A DNA stretch of 64,000 nt from Porphyra umbilicalis (lineage: Eukaryota > Rhodophyta > Bangiophyceae > Bangiales > Bangiaceae), in the NCBI GenBank assembly GCA_002049455.2, contig KV919023.1, positions 49,878 to 113,877 on the forward strand, written 5' to 3'. Shown here piece after piece: positions 31,985 to 41,702 of the stretch (position 1 is the stretch's first letter; every line of letters starts with the position of its first letter). Below the pieces are notes generated by a model. It did not search any database, had not been told where the DNA came from, and worked only from the letters and a program-made list of their open reading frames with translations. The position numbers and the translations under genes were made by a program.

Positions 31985-34900
31985 ATGGGCGGCGGGGCGG
32001 GCACCCCCCCTGCCCCCCCCCCCTCCCCCCCCCCTCGCCGACGAGTTCGGGCACCCCCCCCCCCCCCCCTCGCCGCCGGCTTTCGTGCCGCGATCGCCGC
32101 CCTCCGCCCCGCCCCCGTCTTTACGCCGACGGCCGCCGAGTGGGCGGACCCGCTCGCCTACATCCGCACGATCCGCGACGCGGGCGGCGCCGCGGCGGGC
32201 ATTGCCAAAATCCGCCCGCCCGCCGGGTGGGAGCCGCCCCCCGTGCTCCCCGACGGCCTCGAGTTTAAGACGCGCCTTCAGGCCGTCCACGCGCTGCGCC
32301 ACCGGGCGGGGGCGGCGGAGGCGTTTGCGGCGGGGGTGGCGGACTTTTTGGGGCGCCGCGACGCGGGCGCCGCCGACGCGGCGGCGGCGGCCACGGCGGG
32401 GGGGGGGGGGGGTGCCGCCGTGGGAGGGGGGGGACGCGGAGGATGGTGGCGACGGGGACTATGGCGGCGCCGTCGGCCGGCGGCAGCGGCGGCGGTCCCG
32501 CTCCCGCTCGGTCGGCGGCGAGGCGGACGAGGATGGTGGTGACGGGGCAGCGTCGGCCACCCCGTCGGCGTCCTCCGCGTCGGATGCGTCGGACGCGGCG
32601 AGTTGGGGTTCCCCCCCGCCCGGCGAGCGGTCACCCGGCGCTCCCCCCCCCCCGCGCCGGCGCGGGACCCCCCCCCCCCCACCGGACAGTCCCCCCCCTC
32701 CGCCCACGGGCGGTCGTCGTTGCCCGCGTCCCCCCCCTGCCCGTCGGGGGCGGGGGCGGCCCCCCCCTTCCCGCCGCGGGTGGCACTCGCCGCCGCCCCC
32801 GGCGCGGTGCGGGAGGTGGACCTGAGCCGCCTCCGCGACGCGGTCGCCGCGGCCGGCGGCGTGGCGGGCCTTGTCGCCGTCCCCTCCCGCTGGGCGGGCG
32901 TCATTACCCACCTGCGGCTGGCGGGGGGGGGCGTCGCCGCCCGCGCGGGTGCCGACGGGCTCGCCGCTGCCGCCGCCGCTGCCGGCGGGGCGGTCGGCGC
33001 CGGCGTGGCCGCCGCCTTGATCGACCACTACGCGCCGCAGCTCGCGCGCGTGTACCACCGCTACCTCGGCGCCTACGTGGCGGCCGAGGCGCGGGTAGAG
33101 GAGCGGCGGGTGGCTGCGGCGGCGGCGACGGCGGCGGCGGTGGCGGCGCGGGGGGAGGCGAAAGCGACGCCCGTCGAGGTGGACGATGCCGCCGCCGCTG
33201 CCGCCGCCGCCGCTACCGCCTCCGCCGCTACCGCCGCTGCCGCCGCCGCTGCCGCCGCCGCTGCCGCTGCCGCCGCCGCCGCCGCCGCCGCCGCCACCGC
33301 CGCCGCCGACGCCGACGGCGCCGACACGGACGCGGCCACTGCGGGCGCGTCGCCGCGGTCCCCGTCGGTCAGCGGCAGCGGCGCGCGGGGGTCCCCGGCC
33401 GCCGCGTCGCCGCCGCTGCACTCTGCGTCGCTGCGGGCGCGGAGCGGCTGGGTGACGCCGCCCGCCAAGCGGGCGCGCCCTGCAGACGGCCACCCGGGCG
33501 CCTCTGCTGGCAATGGCCACGGCGGCGGCGGCGGGGATGGGGTCGGCTTTGCTGCCGCCGGGCAGCTGCCGGGCACGGGAGTGGGTGCGGCGGCGGCGGC
33601 GGCGGCGGCGGCGCCGGCTGGCGTCGTCCCTGGCGACGGCAGCAGCGACCGGGACGTGGATGGGTATGGCGGCGACGGGGACGGCGGCGGCGCGCGTGAC
33701 GCGGACGGCGGCAGCAGCGGTGGCGGCGGTGGCGGCGCCGGCAGCAGTGGCGGCCGCCGCATGGCGCGCCAAGCCGCCCGCCGCGCGGCGGTGGCGGTGA
33801 CGGCCGCCACCGCCACCCTCGACAGCTTTGACGCCTTCCTCGCCGCTGCCGACTGTGGGCGGTGCGGGGAAGGTGGTCGGCCCGACGGCTCGTCACGCAT
33901 GCTCATCTGCTGCAAGTGCGCCACGTCCTTTCACCCGCGGTGCGTGGCGGCCGACGGCGGGGAGGTGCCGCCGCCGCCGCCGCCCGGCGCGGCGCCCGGC
34001 GCGGGCGGCGGCGGCAGCGGCGGTCCGCCGCCGCCGCCGCTGCCGCCGCGGTGGACGTGCGCCGCGTGTGATCCGCGGCGGGGGGTCAACTTTGGCTTCC
34101 GCGACGGCGAGCGGTACACCATTGCGTCGTTTCGGGACGTGGCCGCCGCGTTCAAGGCCGACATGCTCGGGCCGTGCGCGTACGTGCCCGACCCGGTCAT
34201 CAATGGCGGTGGCGGGGGGTGGCGGGGGGGGGGCGGTGCCCCCCAGACCAGCAGCTAGAGGCCATGTATTGGGCGCTAGTCGAGGGCGCCGACGAAACCG
34301 TCTACGTGCGGTACGGGTCGGACCTCGACACGGCGGTGGTGGGGAGTGGCTTTCCAAACCCGCGCGCGGCGGGGCTGCGGCGCGGCGGCATTGGGCGCGG
34401 CGCGCCCGGCGCGGCGAGCGCGTCAACGACATCGTCGGCGCCCACGCCGGGCGCCCCCCCCCCCGACGGCCGCCAGGAAGCGTACGAGGCGAGCGGGTGG
34501 AACCTCAACCTCTTCCCCATGCTCCGCGGCTCCCTCCTCGACTACCTCCCCTCCTCCATCCGCGGCGTGACGGTCCCGTGGTTGTACGTCGGCCAACTCT
34601 TTTCGTCCTTTTGTTACCACACGGAGGATATGGCGATGCTGTCGATCAATTACATGCACGTTGGGGAGGGCAAGGTCTGGTACGGGTGCCCGGGCGGCCT
34701 CGGCGCGGCGGCCTTTGAGGCGGCCATGCGCGCGGCGGTGCCGCACCTCTTCACCGCCGAGCCGGGCCTCCTCTTTTCCCTCGTCACCATGGTGCCGCCG
34801 ACCGTCCTCGCGTCGTCGGGCGTGCCAATGTGCCGCACCGTGCAACGGCCTGGGGAGTTCATCGTGACCTTCCCGCAGGCCTACCACGGCGGCTTTTCGC

Positions 34901-35212
34901 TCGGCTACAACATTGCCGAGGCGGTCAACTTTGCAACGCCCGACTGGCTGCCGTTTGCACGCGCGGCGGTGGCCAAGTGCCGCCTCTACCGCCGGCCGCC
35001 CTGCTTCTCCGCCGACCGCCTCGTGTACCGCGCGGCGGGCGCCGCGGGCCTCGGCGGGCGCCTCAGCCCCCGCGACGCGGGCTACCTCGCGGAACACCTG
35101 CGCTTTGTCGGGTCTGCCGAAGTCGCCCTCCGCGCGCGCCTCGTCGAGTTGTATGGGGAGCCCAAGCGGGCGACGCCGACCATGGCCGGCGGCGCGCCCG
35201 CCCTTGACGCGA

Positions 35213-35271
<59 letters not shown>

Positions 35272-35612
35272 CGGCGGTCGTCGTCGACGGCGGCGGACCC
35301 CCACAACCAGAGCGGCTGCGGCACGTGCGTGGAGTGTCGGCAGCCCGCCTTTTTATCCGCCGTCCGCTGTGGCAGCCGCGCGGCGGGCGCGGCGGGCGCG
35401 GCGGGGGTGTGGTCGCTGACGCGCCCGGCGGCGCCGCGGCGCGTCATGGTCTACTGCGGCCCGTGCGCGGTCGGGCGGCCGGGGGTGCTCCGCCGCGCCT
35501 TCCCGCGCTCGACGGACCGGCGGCTCGTCTTTTCGCTGACCGACGCGGAGCTCCGCGAGGCGGTGGTGGCCGTGGAGGCGGTGGCGCGGGGGGGGGGGGG
35601 GTCGGCGCCTGA
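31985..35612 (+). CDS. KDM5/JARID1-type histone H3K4 demethylase (JmjN-ARID-PHD-JmjC-C5HC2)
   Basis: The domains occur in KDM5 order. JmjN starts near 32119 (FTPTAAEWADPLAYIRTIRD, then FKTRLQAV). ARID begins near 32815 (VDLSRLRDAVAAAGG, then DHYAPQLARVYHRYL). A PHD finger lies at 33850-34070 (CGRCGEGG...LICCKCATSFHPRC...WTCAAC). The bridge is FGFRDGERYTIASF. JmjC has Fe(II) ligands in YHTEDM (His 34618, Glu 34624) and distal His in AYHGGFSLGYNIAEAVNF. A C5HC2 zinc finger (CVECRQPAFLSAVRC) follows. The family demethylates H3K4me3/2 with 2-oxoglutarate in the nucleus. Frame changes occur at the G run near 32399, C runs near 32670 and the 10-G run at 34218; the 3' end is unsure. An alternative start lies at 30956 (MADSGGVVAAVPGG). 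The linkers hold long Ala and Gly runs. Confidence 0.85.
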
Positions 35613-36155
35613 GCCGCCCCCCGGTCGGGGGTGGGTGAGGGGGGGGTGCGGGCGCGTGCGTGGGCGCCCGCCCGCGCCCGCGGCGACGGTGGGGGGGGCA
35701 TCCGCGCGCCGGCGACACGCGTGGGTGGCGGCGCCCCCGGTGGCGCCCCGCGCGACGAAAAGCCGCCGCCTAGTGGACCCATTGCCGCCCGCGCGGGGGC
35801 CGGCCTGCCGGGGGGCACACCCCCCCCGGCGGTTCCACGCATGCGGCCACCCGCCGCGCGCCTGGGCACCGCGCGCGTCTCCCGGCGGCACCCCACACGC
35901 GCACCGCCCGACGCGGTGCGGGGGCGGCTGCACCCGGCACAAAAGAGCAGCACGGACAATAAGCAAAAGGCGCCACCGCCCCCAATGGCGCACCCCCCAA
36001 ATCCGCCCCAGACGCAACGAGGGACACTGCGGGGGGATGGCCCCACCCCCCCCCCCGCGGGCACCCCCCCGCGGCCGCCCGGCGCCCCACCCACGGCGGC
36101 CGCCGTGCGGCCGTGCGCGTCCCCCCCCCCCCCCCCCCGCGCCCCCCGCCCGCCG

Positions 36156-37110
36156 TCAATCCACCAACGACAGGGATGGGGAGAGCGGCGGGCTCGCCGC
36201 CGCCCCCCCCGTCGGCGACGCCGGCGGCGTCACCATGCCCGCGCCAGACCCGCCCGCCGCCGACGCCCCACCGCCCGCGCCGGCGGCGGGCGGCGGCGGC
36301 ACGCCACCGAGCACCCTGCCGCTGCCGCCGCCGCCGCCGCCGCCGCCGCCGCCCGGCGGCGACGGCTCTGACGCGCCGACCGCCGGCAGCGACGCTGCCG
36401 CCGCCCCCCCCGACGCCGCCGCCGCGTCGCCCCCGTCCGTCGCCGCCGCAATGGCCGCGGCGAGCGCGTCGCCCACCTCCGCGTCGTCGTCGCCCGCCGC
36501 CGCCGGCGCCGTGCCCCCCCCCCCCGCCCCCCCCCCCCTGCGCCACTGGCGGTGGCGGGGTCCCCCCCCCCCCCCCCCCCCTCCCCCACGGGCGCCATCC
36601 CACACTGCACCCGGTACGCGTCGAGCTCCACGGGCACCCGCCGGCGGAGGGCCGCCTCAATCGCCGCCGGGTCCGCCCGCTCCTCCCGCTTAAACTTCAA
36701 CTTTATCTGGCGGCGGCTCCGCGACGGCAGCCGCCGCGCGACGAGCGCAAAGTCCGTCCCAAACACCGACAGCGCCTCGTAAAAGGTGGCCGTGTCCGCC
36801 GCCGACCACCGGGCGCCCCGCTCCCACCGCGTAAAGGAGGCGGACGTGACGCGCGCGTCGGCCGCCACTTCAACGGTCGGGAGGGCGCCGGCGCCGGCAC
36901 CGCCGGCGCCGCCGCCGCCGCCATCGGCGGCGGGCGCCACAACCAACGACGCCTCGTCGAGGGTGATGTTGCCGTCCGCGTCGAGGCGCATCTGGGGCGC
37001 CAACACCGCCGCGTCGCCCGTGTCAAAGGCGGGGGGGGGAGGGGCGCCGCCGCCGCCGCGGCGGCGAGCGCGTCGCGGGGGGGGAGCCGCCGCGCGGCCG
37101 CCGCGGGGAG

Positions 37111-37156
<46 letters not shown>

Positions 37157-37647
37157 CACCCTCACCGGCGCCCGCCGCCCCCCCCCCTCCCTGGCCCGCC
37201 CCGCCCGCGGCCTCTGCCGCCGCCGCCGCGGCGCGCGCCTCGACGCGCTGCCGCTTGCGCTCCGCCGCCGCCGCCACGGAGGAGGGCATCCGCGCCGCGC
37301 CGCGGCGCTTGCGCAGGTTGCCAATCAGGGAGGAGAGCGTCGCGTCGCGGTAGGCCGCGTCGCCGCCGCCGACGCCAGGGCCGACGCCGTCGGCCGCCGC
37401 ACCGCCGCCGTCACCGTCGCCAGTAGCGGCGGCGCCGCCGGCACCGCCGCCCGCACCGCTGCCGCTGCCGCGGCGGCGCTGCCGCCGCCCCGCCCGCGCG
37501 CCCGCGGCGGCGGCCGCCGCGTCGGCGGCAGCCTCCTCCACCCCACCCTCCCCCTCCCCCTCCTCCTCCTCGTCGCCCGTGTCGTCCGAGGCGGCCGCAA
37601 CGGCGGCGGCGGCAGCGTCCTCTTGCGCGGCCGCCGCCGCCGCGGCA

Positions 37648-37703
<56 letters not shown>

Positions 37704-38089
37704 GGCGGCGGCGGGGTCATTGGCGTCGTCCGCGTGGGGCCCGCCGTTGGGGTGGCCGCGCGCGGCGGGGGCGGGCGCCGCCGCCGCGGGGGGGGAGATG
37801 ACGCGTCGGTTGGGGGGGGGGCCCCGGGGAGCGACGGCGGGCGGACCGCGGCGGTGGGCGCGGGGGGGACGGCGGCGGCGGCGGCGGCGGCCGCCGCCGC
37901 CGCCGCCGCGGCTGGTGGTCGCGCCGGCAGGTCGGCGGGCGGCGGCGGCGGCGGCGGCGGTGGCGGCGCCGCCGGCGGCGGCGCCGCCGGCGGCGCCGCC
38001 GGCGGCGCCGCCGGCGGCGCCGCCGGCGGCGCCGCCGGCGGCGCCGCCGGCGGCGCCGCCGGCGGCTCCTCGTCAAAGAAAAAGTCCAT
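36156..38089 (-). CDS. TFIIIB component Bdp1/B''-like SANT protein
   Basis: The SANT region is clear at about 36860-36640 on the minus strand: FTRWERGARWSAADTATFYE, then FGTDFALVARRLPSRSRRQI and KLKFKREERADPAAIEAAL. This is the Bdp1 signature, in which the extended SANT domain docks on the TBP-Brf1-DNA complex for Pol III initiation. The start is placed at ATG 38089 (MDFFFDEEPPAAPP). An acidic DEEEEGEGG stretch, a NLRKRRG motif and an FDTGDAAVLAPQMRLDADGN segment precede SANT. The C-terminal tail ends SPSLSLVD at 36156. The reading passes through three frames at Gly/Ala-coding homopolymers. The gene converges on the KDM5 gene. Confidence 0.7.
37970..38067. repeat. 9-bp tandem repeat (GGCGGCGCC)n inside the Bdp1-like gene
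   Basis: About ten copies in a row encode repeated Pro-Ala (PPAAPPAAPP) near the N-terminus on the minus strand. A repeat this regular is likely length-variable. Confidence 0.85.
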
Positions 38090-39008
38090 GGGCGGCCGCG
38101 GCCGCCGCCGCGCGGCGGGGCGCCCGCGCCCCCGCCCCCGCGCGACGGCGGCCGAGGGGGGCGGCGGGCGCAGCCAAACGGCACGCGGAAACACACACAC
38201 CGCACGGCGGGTGGGCGGCGTCGGGGTCGGCGCCAGGGCGCGCCGTCGGGGGGGCGGCCGCCGGCGGCGCGCGGCGGCGGCGGCCGTCGGGGGTGCGCGC
38301 TCGCGCACCGCCGCGGCGCGGGGGGGGGGGGCGCGCGGCCACGGATGACGGCGCGCGGCGGCGGGTGCGTGTCGGTGATGCGCGTCGTCCCCCCACCACT
38401 TTGGCGGCGCGGAAACGGAAACGCGGCGCGCGGCGGCCGCAAAGGGATCGGTCGAGCGGGAGGGGGGCAAAGAAGCCCCCCCCTGTGACCGTCGCTGCGC
38501 GTGCGTGGCTGACATGGCCACGTGGAGAAGCAGCAGCCAGACCGGGGGGCGGCGGACAGCCCCACGATCAGCAAGCAACCGGTGCGGCGCGGCCAATGGC
38601 ACGACGCGGCAAGCGTGCACCCGCGCGCGGCGGTGTGCTGTTAGGGTTGCCCAATTGGTTCGCGGGGCCGAACCAGTTCATCCAATGTGTTTGGTGGCCA
38701 ATAACCAGTTTTTTAACTAGTTGGTGGACCACGGCCGAGCGCCAGCCACACATGAGACTGGGGGTCTGCGGCTCATCCCGGGCGAGGACGATCCGGTCTC
38801 CCAGTCCCTGCCGACCCTTGCACCACACTCCTCCCCCTCCCCCTGTCATGTTCCGTTTTCTCTATCGCTCTCAATGCCACACCTTGCGAGCCCGTTGCAG
38901 TTCTACCTCCCTCCTCGCCCACCCGCCGAACGCTCTGTCGTCGGTTGGCGCCTTGGTGCCATGTGCTGCACCAACGCTGGCCTTGGACTTGTCCCAGGCA
39001 TCCGTCTA

Positions 39009-39140
39009 CAGCCGTTCTCCCAAAAATCCCGCACTCCAACAGTTGCAAAAGAGTGCCAAATCGGCCTCTACGACCCCGTAGAGGGCGATTTGGAACTATT
39101 TTGCAACAGTTGGAGTGCGGGATTTTTGGGCGAACGGCTG
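39009..39140. mobile_element. Foldback MITE of the Tc1/mariner (Stowaway-like) type, 132 bp
   Basis: The two halves are near-perfect inverted repeats (about 66 nt each) beginning CAGCCGTTC(T/G)CCCAAAAATC, with TA on both sides (39007-39008 and 39141-39142). The RNA or single strand would fold into one long hairpin. It is inserted inside the hAT-like element. Confidence 0.85.
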
Positions 39141-39289
39141 TACTGCACCGCTTTGGGCAGTGACATCTTCCCTCGTCGTCGTGTAGACCCACATGGTGTG
39201 ATACACGGGGAGATGCTGGTGTGTATCTGTGAATGATATGTCTGTAGGTGATCATGTGGACGTCAGTCGAACTGCCAGTATGTATGATG

Positions 39290-39390
39290 GTCAGTGGAGT
39301 CAGTTGGAGAGTCAGTGGAGTCAGTTGCAGAGTCAGTGGAGTCAGTAGAGTCAGTTGGAGAGTCAGAGGAGTCAGTGGGAGAGTCAGTAG
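39290..39390. repeat. AGTCAGTGG-type minisatellite
   Basis: Units GTCAGTGGAGTCAGTTGGAGA (~21 bp, with variants) repeat about five times. Confidence 0.8.
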
Positions 39391-39600
39391 AGTTATTTAC
39401 TGAGGAGGGCAGTGTGCGTACGTTCTATGTCTGCGTGCAGCGCGTCTGTCACGAGCATCTGTCTCCTCTGCGCGGCGTTCCCTTCTCTTCTGCTTCTTCG
39501 TGCATGATGTGTTTTTGGCGTGTGCAATGGTCCTCGTCGTTGCTTTTCTTTCCCAGATCTACTCGAGGCTGCTAATAGGTACATGCATACTATTTAGGTA

Positions 39601-40566
39601 TGGTGCTTTGCTGAGAAATGGAGCATGCACGTTTGCGCAAACAAACATGCACACCCGGCCACTGTGAGCATTGACCCGTGCTGCAGGGAGACCCGTGATA
39701 TCTCTGGGTGATGTGTGACATGTCAAGCATCCCGACCAGGTTCGCCGGGCCCTTGGGCCGACAAATGCTGACAGCAGCTGGAAAACCGCACTCTGAGTGA
39801 CCCGGTGACAAGTACCTGCTGACACCCGCGGCGGTCTTTGTGAAACGATGCCAGAACATGCACGCTGACAGCCTAATCAGGACAAGACTTCTTAAGCCAC
39901 CGGCCACTGCGGTGCCGTCAGGAGCGTCCCCCCTAACAGGCCCCTCATGTTTGCTCGCAGAGGCTGAATCGGCTTCCGAACATGCAGGACGTTTGAGAAG
40001 TTCTCGCAATTCTTTTCTGTCCGTTCGGGCCGTTCATTGGCCCTCCGAACACGTGAGCCCTGTGACCAGTAGATCGCCTTTGTTCATTGACATCGAGACG
40101 TGTCACTGACAATCTGTTGACCAATCACCGTCGATGAAGGGTACAGCAGTGACTGGATCCAGCCCACCTGCGTTTCTTCTGGGGCACCAGATGGCACAGG
40201 TGCGCAGTCTCTGTCTTGTGGACTGTAGAGACCCGGCTCAAATACTGTGAAACTAGGCCGCCTGACGCAGCCAATGGGCACGTGGTCACATTCATTGAAC
40301 CGGCAATCTGACAGGGTTTGGGCAGTTCTTGACATTGAATCATGAGAAGTCATTGGCTACATGAAGAGCCTTCAGTCCCCTGTCTTACCATGTGCCAGTG
40401 GGTGGCTGTGGCTTTCGCCGGTCATGCCAGGAGCAATTGCACTTCGGACGCTATCGGTCCCCTGAAGCCAGGGGAGAGACGATCTGACGGACATCCTGAC
40501 ATCGGTCCACATCGGCAAACGTTTGCACTCGCAAACGTGCATGCTCCATTTCTCAGCAAAGCACCA
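39601..40566. mobile_element. TIR element with 37-bp perfect ends (966 bp)
   Basis: The ends start TGGTGCTTTGCTGAGAAATG and match perfectly for 37 bp (39601-39637 and 40530-40566). TA dinucleotides flank both ends (39599-39600 and 40567-40568). No transposase frame is present, so the superfamily is uncertain; TA flanks suggest a Tc1/mariner relative. It is nested within the 38642-40999 element. Confidence 0.8.
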
Positions 40567-40654
40567 TACATGGACCTTAACTCTTCCCGCGTGGTTGCGT
40601 GTTGCGTACGTGGCCGTCCCTTTCCTGTGCGGGCGTGAGTGGTGCGATTGCACG

Positions 40655-40770
40655 ACATGTGCGCGGTGTGGTTGCACGACTTGTGTGCGGTGTGATTATA
40701 CCTCTGGTTATACCTCTCGTTACACGACTCGTGTGCGGTTTGTAGTTACACGACTCGTGTGCGATGTGTG
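40655..40770. repeat. Imperfect short tandem repeat
   Basis: Four diverged copies of an ACGACTCGTGTGCGGTGTG-like unit lie near the right end of the hAT-like element. Confidence 0.6.
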
Positions 40771-41007
40771 AGAGACGAAGACACCTTCAGGTCGTGCACA
40801 GGTCATGAAGTTGGATCGGGTCCCGCACTTAAATCCAAGGAACGCAGGCAACTCCTGTCACAGGACAGCAACGCTCTCGTACTTAAAAACCCAGTTCGAC
40901 CAATGTTTCGCATCCAAAACCAGTTCACAAGCGATATCCGATTTTTACCCAATATAAACCAGTTTTAACCAATTACGAGAAACCAATTGGGCAACCCTAT
41001 GTGCTGT

Positions 41008-41702
41008 ATTCGTGAGAGGAGACGCATGCGCGTGGCAAGAGGTGCGCCCCACGCATGCCGGTCGGGCCAAAACCCGCGCCATTGCATACAGGTCTCGCTG
41101 GACGTCCGAACGGGGGTCAGGCCAGAAACGCAACGCCTTCCGCAGGGGCACCCCGATGGTCATGGCGTCATGCCGCTGCAGCGGCTCTGAAGAGATGCGT
41201 TGGCGCGTAGCTCTTTTCCCAGGCACAGGGCGGGTTGGGGGGCGTCCACGGCGAAGTCAACCACACAAGCAGAGCAGCATGCTTTCCATACTACTCGTCA
41301 AGCGCGTGTCAAGGTTCAAACGGTAAAGCCGACCCTAAAAAAGATTAAAAGATATGAACGAGTAAGGGGGGAAAAAGCCGAAACAAATGCAGGAGAGAAG
41401 AAAGGAATATGCCGAGCACGGACGCGGAACGGCCAGGCACACCACCTCCACCAATGCAAAGCGAAAAAAGAGAAATGAGCAGTGAGACAGACCAAGACAA
41501 GGGAGAAAAAAATGAGAGGGGGGGGCCGCCGCCGCCTCCCTGCGCCGCAGTGCAGGTGCACACTCCATCCCATGTGGGTCTGCACCGCAGCGTACTGTAC
41601 GACACCGTCGTACCATATCCACGACCAGCAAAGAAACAGAAACAACAAACGAGATGTAAAAGATATAAACGAAGCGACTATTCACAAGCTGAGCAGGGCC
41701 GT
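41008..41702. other. Spacer, no confident gene
   Basis: A minus frame ending near 41000 carries RFWPDPRSDVQRDLYAMARV, which looks coding but is short and unassigned; the hAT-like insertion cuts it from DNA at 38640. The remainder is purine-rich spacer. Confidence 0.35.

Larger units (their letters stand above)
38642..40999. mobile_element. hAT-like non-autonomous transposon (2358 bp) with perfect 8-bp target duplication
   Basis: TAGGGTTGCCCAATTGGTT (38642-38660) is exactly inverted at 40981-40999, and TGTGCTGT flanks both sides (38634-38641 and 41000-41007). Terminal sequence, 8-bp duplication and subterminal AACCAGTT/CCAAT motifs (38675-38720, 40890-40970) are typical of hAT elements. No hAT transposase or BED finger is encoded. 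It hosts two smaller TIR elements and a minisatellite, and sits upstream of the Bdp1-like gene. Confidence 0.85.

Noticed and set aside
34174-36693. KDM5 frame open to 36693
   Set aside because: It runs into the antisense Bdp1-like gene; after the zinc finger it is Arg/Pro-rich, so an earlier end (about 35612) is preferred.
39290-39390. CRISPR-like array
   Set aside because: Units are contiguous with no spacers; it is a minisatellite in a eukaryotic transposon.
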